A stretch of 35,229 nucleotides of DNA from Planctomycetota bacterium (lineage in GTDB: Bacteria; Planctomycetota; Planctomycetia; Pirellulales; Pirellulaceae), in the NCBI GenBank assembly GCA_018970165.1, contig JAGWWZ010000035.1:1-35229 (forward strand). The letters are read 5' to 3'. The stretch's first letter is position 1, and each line of letters starts with the position of its first letter. Below are positions 31,465-35,229 of this stretch, piece by piece. The position numbers and the translations under genes are program-made. Under the pieces are notes generated by a model that was not told the origin of the DNA, ran no database searches, and saw only the letters and a program-made list of their open reading frames with translations.

Positions 31465-32661
31465 CTACCACACCCACGGCTGAGACCACCACTGTTTCCA
31501 CGTCCATCCAGGAGGGGGAATGAACGGGATGGCGGTATACCAGGGCTGGTCATCGAGCGAGACCGGATCGCTTGGTCCGATCGGGGGCTCGCTGGATACT
31601 TCACCCGCGGTTGGCATCGGCGGGTCGGGAAGGGACCATCCGGTCGACGGCGACGGCAATTGAAAGGCCTCATGGTATTGCCGTTGCTGTTGCTCGATCC
31701 AGACCAAGGTATCGCGAGATCCGTCGCCCGGCCAATACTTCCAGTCCGCATGCTTCAAGCGATCGCGTGCGAGCGTGAAGTCTTCGCGGGCAACGGCGGC
31801 AATCGATAGATTCTTCCATGCGGCCGTGTTCCAATTATGCGCATCGGCTGCATCCTGCCACGTCCTTTCTGCCATCTCCCATTGCCCGACACGCGCGTAA
31901 GCGTTTCCTTTACGAACGGCCGAAGAACCTGGTGCAAACCATGGCAGATCGATCAATACATCGGTCGCTCGCGTGGTTGGAGCAACCAACTCCCACGATC
32001 GTCTCGCGGAGGCCGCAACAACCTTCGCGCTACCATCGCTCTGGAACGCAAGGTCCGGAAACTGTCTATCCACTTCTCGATGCGCCATCGTTACGGTGTG
32101 CTCCCCCACACGCTGGCCACTGTCCACTTGATAAACACACCAGCGAACCGTGAGCGTCTCGGATGGGCCCGGTTTGCGGAGAAAGGAAAACAAACTCGGA
32201 CGTTTCGGTCGCGGTTGAGGAAGATCCAGCCGATGCGATACGACTTCGCCGGTCAACAGATAATCTGCGCCCGCTCGCCGAGCCGCACCAAGCGAAGCCA
32301 TCTCACTTGGTTGACCATCGTAGGCAACCAATTGAATGCCGCTCGCACTCTCCAACTCACTCGGAGTGATCACTGCCAATTGCGGCAGGCTCTGCGGACG
32401 AGACAGTTCCATCGCCCGTTCAAGTCGCTCTGCAACATCGGGTTCCCCTCCGATCGGAGATACCGCGACGCGAATAGTACCCGTGTTCCTAGAACTCATG
32501 CCCGCAGCAGTTGCAACAGCAGGGTTTGTGCCAGCAGCGTTTTGACGGGCGATCGACGAGGGTCTCCATACATGGATGGGAGCGGTCATCTGGCAACCGG
32601 TGACTATGCACAGCATGAGGGCTGCGCCTAGGGAGCTAGTGGTTTTATGTAGATGTTCCAT
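31465..32661 (-). CDS. Lipoprotein with TPR-like helices and Trp/Pro-rich tail
   Basis: A 398-residue protein starting MEHLHKTTSSLGAALML, with a lipobox ending LCIVTGCQ, so it is probably membrane-anchored. Residues about 60-175 (TIRVAVSPIGGEPDVAERL, GADYLLTGEVVSHRLDLP) resemble a nucleotide-free Rossmann/CsgG-like fold that collects paralogous signals in lipoproteins. Residues about 265-345 (KGNAYARVGQWEMAERTWQDA, AAWKNLSIAAVAREDFTLA) fit TPR helices. The C-terminus is striking: after PPPGW it is mainly Trp and Pro (TWKQWWSQPWVW). No enzyme motif was found. It is divergent from the M48 protease gene with a 179-base gap, so the two may share a control region. Domain labels are inference. Confidence 0.75.
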   Translation of the reverse strand: MEHLHKTTSSLGAALMLCIVTGCQMTAPIHVWRPSSIARQNAAGTNPAVATAAGMSSRNTGTIRVAVSPIGGEPDVAERLERAMELSRPQSLPQLAVITPSELESASGIQLVAYDGQPSEMASLGAARRAGADYLLTGEVVSHRLDLPQPRPKRPSLFSFLRKPGPSETLTVRWCVYQVDSGQRVGEHTVTMAHREVDRQFPDLAFQSDGSAKVVAASARRSWELVAPTTRATDVLIDLPWFAPGSSAVRKGNAYARVGQWEMAERTWQDAADAHNWNTAAWKNLSIAAVAREDFTLARDRLKHADWKYWPGDGSRDTLVWIEQQQRQYHEAFQLPSPSTGWSLPDPPMPTAGEVSSEPPIGPSDPVSLDDQPWYTAIPFIPPPGWTWKQWWSQPWVW

Positions 32662-32840
32662 GACAATCGTTTCCCAAAACCAGTGGGCACTGAACGGGTG
32701 TTTGTGGTCTATCGATAACCGCTTCGCATTCCTCCCAACAATCGAAGATGGGAGACTTGGTAAGGAAAGGAAAGCTGCGAATCATTTTTCGTTCAAATTG
32801 CTCTTGGGATCGTCGCGAAAAATTTGTTATCCCAATATGG

Positions 32841-33671
32841 ATGGAGACGTACCCTTCCTGGAATCGAAGAGCATGGATCGCCGCAGCGATTGCGGCACCG
32901 ATCACATTCTGTTGCGGATGCAGAACTACTCCGGTCACCGGACGCAAGCAACTGCGATTCATCCCCAAGTCGATGGAGATGTCCCTCGGCGAACAAAGCT
33001 ATGCGGAAGTGGTCAACCAAAACAAGCGATCGGAAAACCAAGCTTGGATAGACGCCGTTCAACGGACCGGATCCCGCATCGCTGAAGTTGCCAACGCTCC
33101 CGACTTCCAGTGGGAATTTCGATTGTTGGCATCGGAAACAAAAAACGCGTTTTGTCTACCGGGTGGCAAGGTTGCCATTTATGAAGGCATTATTCCCTAC
33201 TGCCAAAACGAAGCCGGTCTGGCGGTGGTCATGAGTCACGAAATCGCTCATGCGTTAGCGCATCACGGCGCGGAACGTATGAGTCAACAAGCGGGTGTCA
33301 AAGGAGTCGGCTCGGTCATCGGTTGGGCTATGAGCGATTATTCCCCTGCGACTCGCGAGCTAGCCCAGCGAGCCTTCGGCACCGGTGCACAATACGGCGT
33401 GCTACTCCCTTACAGCCGCAAACATGAAAGCGAGGCCGATGAGATCGGTCTGCACCTCATGGCCCGCGCCGGGTACGATCCTGCTGAAGCTCCCTTGTTC
33501 TGGGGGCGATTCGGTGCTGCCAAGCAAGGATCCCAGGCACCGCCGGAATGGGCGTCGACCCATCCGAGCGACGATCGACGAGCTGCCGATTTAGCGGCAA
33601 AGCTTCCCGAAGCGATTCAGCTCTATCAATCCTCGCCAGCACAACATGGTCGAGGCGAACTACTCGCCTGA
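32841..33671 (+). CDS. M48 family metalloprotease lipoprotein (LoiP/Oma1-like)
   Basis: A 276-residue zinc protease. The ATG at 32841 opens a short signal peptide ending FCCGC (lipid-modified Cys about C27, with an unusual Cys at -3), then RTTPVTGRKQLRF, the opening motif typical of this subfamily. The zinc site is MSHEIAHALAHHGAERM (H133-E-x-x-H137) with the third ligand in HESEADEIGLHLM (E196, D200). Upstream in-frame codons back to 32748 give no better start. Relatives (E. coli LoiP, yeast Oma1) degrade misfolded membrane or periplasmic proteins; a quality-control role is likely, but its targets are unknown. It is divergent from the TPR lipoprotein and is followed by another lipoprotein gene. 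Confidence 0.9.
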   Translation: METYPSWNRRAWIAAAIAAPITFCCGCRTTPVTGRKQLRFIPKSMEMSLGEQSYAEVVNQNKRSENQAWIDAVQRTGSRIAEVANAPDFQWEFRLLASETKNAFCLPGGKVAIYEGIIPYCQNEAGLAVVMSHEIAHALAHHGAERMSQQAGVKGVGSVIGWAMSDYSPATRELAQRAFGTGAQYGVLLPYSRKHESEADEIGLHLMARAGYDPAEAPLFWGRFGAAKQGSQAPPEWASTHPSDDRRAADLAAKLPEAIQLYQSSPAQHGRGELLA

Positions 33672-33797
33672 ACGAATCGTCGTGATGCTCCATAAATCGC
33701 TCTTTCGCTCGCCATGCGATTTTGATATCTCCTACGGATAACCGAGTCCGGATCACGGATTGATCCGGGCGAAAATAGGGATGACTCGATCGGCGGT

Positions 33798-34286
33798 ATG
33801 GATACGCAATCGTTTCTCAAAACGCATCGAAAGACGCTTCACCACCTGCGAATGTGGGTGATGTGCTGTGGGATTGCATCGCTGTTCACCGGCTGTCAAC
33901 AGTGGCCAGGAACGCAAGCTATGAAGCAGTATCAGCTCGAAAGCGACCGACTCCTGTCCGAGTTTCGGTCTCAAAAGAAGCGAGCGGAAGAGTTCGAGCA
34001 ACGAAATCAGCAACTTGAGAAACGGCTTGGCGAAAGCGAACGGATGATCGCCAAATTGCAGGGCCGCCCCTCATCGCGAACAGCAGACCGGTCGGGCGAT
34101 CGAACGTTGGCCGATATCAGCAAAGGGGCGCCGAGCTCGACACCCAAACGGATATCCGGGTCCGGACTTCCTGATGCGACCCCACCCACCCCCGGCAGAT
34201 TCACTTCGGGCGGTTACAATAACGGCGAGGATCTCAAGGGAGATCCGTCCCGATCCAATCAATGGCGTCCCATTAACGGACGCTAA
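33798..34286 (+). CDS. Coiled-coil lipoprotein of unknown function
   Basis: A 162-residue protein with an N-terminal hydrophobic segment and a lipobox LFTGCQQ (Cys about 33). The rest contains a coiled coil (about 45-90, LLSEFRSQKKRAEEFEQRNQ and following Gln/Glu/Arg heptads), then a Ser/Pro/Gly-rich disordered tail ending RSNQWRPINGR. It is probably anchored to a membrane with the coil projecting outward. It lies 126 bases after the M48 gene and 8 bases before the GNAT gene, so it likely belongs to that transcription unit. No family was recognised. Confidence 0.72.
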   Translation: MDTQSFLKTHRKTLHHLRMWVMCCGIASLFTGCQQWPGTQAMKQYQLESDRLLSEFRSQKKRAEEFEQRNQQLEKRLGESERMIAKLQGRPSSRTADRSGDRTLADISKGAPSSTPKRISGSGLPDATPPTPGRFTSGGYNNGEDLKGDPSRSNQWRPINGR

Positions 34287-34294
34287 GCTGTTTC

Positions 34295-34774
34295 ATGAAG
34301 TCCGATGCAATCCACGTTCTCGCAACGCTCGGTGCAGAACGTCTCGATGTTGTGAGAAAACTGCGTTTCGAAGTGCTGCGCGAACCGCTAGGGATGCCCT
34401 ATGAGGATACTCTCTTCTCCGGCGATGAACTCCCCACGACGCAGCATTGGCTCGCTTATGCGGACGATCAGCCGATCGGATGCCTGACGCTCTTGATCCC
34501 GGATATCGCAGGAGCGGTGTCCGGCGATGGCCCGATCAAGGTACAATTGCGAGGTATGGCAGTTCTCAAGCAAACCCAAAACCACGGTATCGGCAGCCGC
34601 ATGCTCGATGAAGTGCATCGACTCGCGATTGAAAAGAAATGGCTTCTGTGGTGCAATGCGAGGCAAGCCGCCGTCCCCTTCTATGCAAAGAACGGATGGC
34701 AAGTCCATGGACAACCATTCGACATCCCCAAAATCGGACCTCATTACGTCATGTGCTGGGAGCCTCGCGCGTGA
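34295..34774 (+). CDS. GNAT family N-acetyltransferase
   Basis: A 159-residue cytoplasmic enzyme, expected to transfer an acetyl group from acetyl-CoA to an unknown amine. It shows the family core: VVRKLRFEVLREPLGMPYEDT, QPIGCLTLLIPD, LRGMAVLKQTQNHGIGSRML (motif A with Q-x-x-G-I-G) and WCNARQAAVPFYAKNGWQVHG. The length is normal, and the region resembles ElaA/YitI-type proteins. It begins 8 bases after the lipoprotein gene, and its stop overlaps the next start (GTGA), suggesting coupled translation with the enolase-superfamily enzyme. Confidence 0.88.
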   Translation: MKSDAIHVLATLGAERLDVVRKLRFEVLREPLGMPYEDTLFSGDELPTTQHWLAYADDQPIGCLTLLIPDIAGAVSGDGPIKVQLRGMAVLKQTQNHGIGSRMLDEVHRLAIEKKWLLWCNARQAAVPFYAKNGWQVHGQPFDIPKIGPHYVMCWEPRA

Positions 34775-35229
34775 AACTCACTTTCCATCCCTTCGAAGTT
34801 CACAAAAGCGTACCTCTCGCGATCAGTCGCGGAACGCAGGCGACCTCCCGAGGATGGGAAGTCCGCGTTCTGCACGATGGGATCGAGGGTCTAGGAGAAG
34901 CATCCGAGTTTTCGATCCCAGGCCATGAGCAAACGGCGGATACCGTTCAAGCCGCATTGGAACTCGCAGTACCACTCCTTCGATCGGCCTCTCCTTGGCA
35001 ACGCATGGAAGTCGAATCGATGTTGCGTCAGCATTCGATCGAATCGTCAGCGATCAATGGAATCGACATGGCCCTCTACGATTGGATGGGCAAGGCGACT
35101 CAACAACCTGTGTGGCGACTGCTGGGCCTCAGTTCGGAGGTCCGCGTTGCGAACTCGGTCACCATCGGTATCTCTTCTCCCGAATCGGCCCAGCAGCGAT
35201 TGGTCCGCTGGCTCGAAGTCGGTGTCATT
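34771..35229 (+). CDS. Enolase-superfamily enzyme (dipeptide epimerase/MLE-like), cut by the window end
   Basis: 153 codons from a GTG that overlaps the GNAT stop codon by four bases; the frame is open to the last base. The product reads KLTFHPFEVHKSVPLAISRG, then an N-terminal capping domain, then INGIDMALYDWMGKATQQPV and WRLLGL, followed by VANSVTIGI. These match the cap and start of the barrel in the mandelate racemase/muconate lactonizing enzyme group; the SRGT and SVTIGIS pattern points towards dipeptide epimerases. The catalytic Lys and metal ligands lie past the window. Pairing with a GNAT gene suggests a peptide or amino-acid modifying route, which is inference. Confidence 0.82.
   Translation, partial: MKLTFHPFEVHKSVPLAISRGTQATSRGWEVRVLHDGIEGLGEASEFSIPGHEQTADTVQAALELAVPLLRSASPWQRMEVESMLRQHSIESSAINGIDMALYDWMGKATQQPVWRLLGLSSEVRVANSVTIGISSPESAQQRLVRWLEVGVI

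Noticed and set aside
33693-33722. Terminator after the M48 gene
   Set aside because: A 7-bp stem with a 15-base loop and only four T residues; weak.

Overview
The window looks like a chromosomal segment of a planctomycete, probably Pirellulales (Rhodopirellula/Blastopirellula-like). The evidence is an operon of DUF1501, DUF1549/DUF1553 and WD40-cytochrome (PSCyt1) genes, a formylglycine sulfatase, a mitochondrial-EF-G1-like elongation factor (spdEFG1 type), a fused CysN/CysC, many exported proteins and lipoproteins, and moderately high GC. No rRNA, tRNA, CRISPR array or phage gene was seen. This placement is inference from gene content only.

Layout. (1) 1-574: short palindromic repeats and a leader. 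(2) 575-9727 (+): a four-gene operon of exported proteins, in the order DUF1501 (Tat), DUF1549/DUF1553 with two haem-like motifs, a secreted beta-rich protein, and a cytochrome-WD40 protein whose propeller is split by a long coiled coil. (3) 9752-11265: an array of about 135-bp units, each made of two inverted REP-like elements, with a REP-associated tyrosine transposase (RAYT) gene in the middle. The same repeat family recurs at 129-242. (4) 11268-11392 (-): a possible histidine-kinase remnant. (5) 11702-16600 (+): arylsulfatase with a strong terminator, a second REP family, a porin O/P-type channel and another outer-membrane-like protein. (6) 16719-19012 (-): a beta-CASP ribonuclease and a DedA membrane protein. 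(7) 19382-24556 (+): EF-G, then cysD-cysNC for sulfate activation. (8) 24626-28507 (-): a small pseudopilin-like protein, polA and coaE, tightly packed. (9) 28673-32661 (-): a beta-propeller/phosphoesterase fusion and a TPR-like lipoprotein. (10) 32841 to the end (+): M48 lipoprotein protease, coiled-coil lipoprotein, GNAT acetyltransferase and an enolase-superfamily enzyme cut by the window edge.

How the genes may work together. CysD and CysN/C turn sulfate into APS and PAPS, while the sulfatase removes sulfate from external substrates. The porin and beta-barrel next to the sulfatase could be its outer-membrane route, but this is only suggested by position. The four-gene cytochrome operon is a recurrent planctomycete type without an assigned role. 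The most distinctive signal is the RAYT gene lying in its own periodic REP array, at a site that elsewhere in the array holds only a 13-14-nt linker between two directly oriented REPs.
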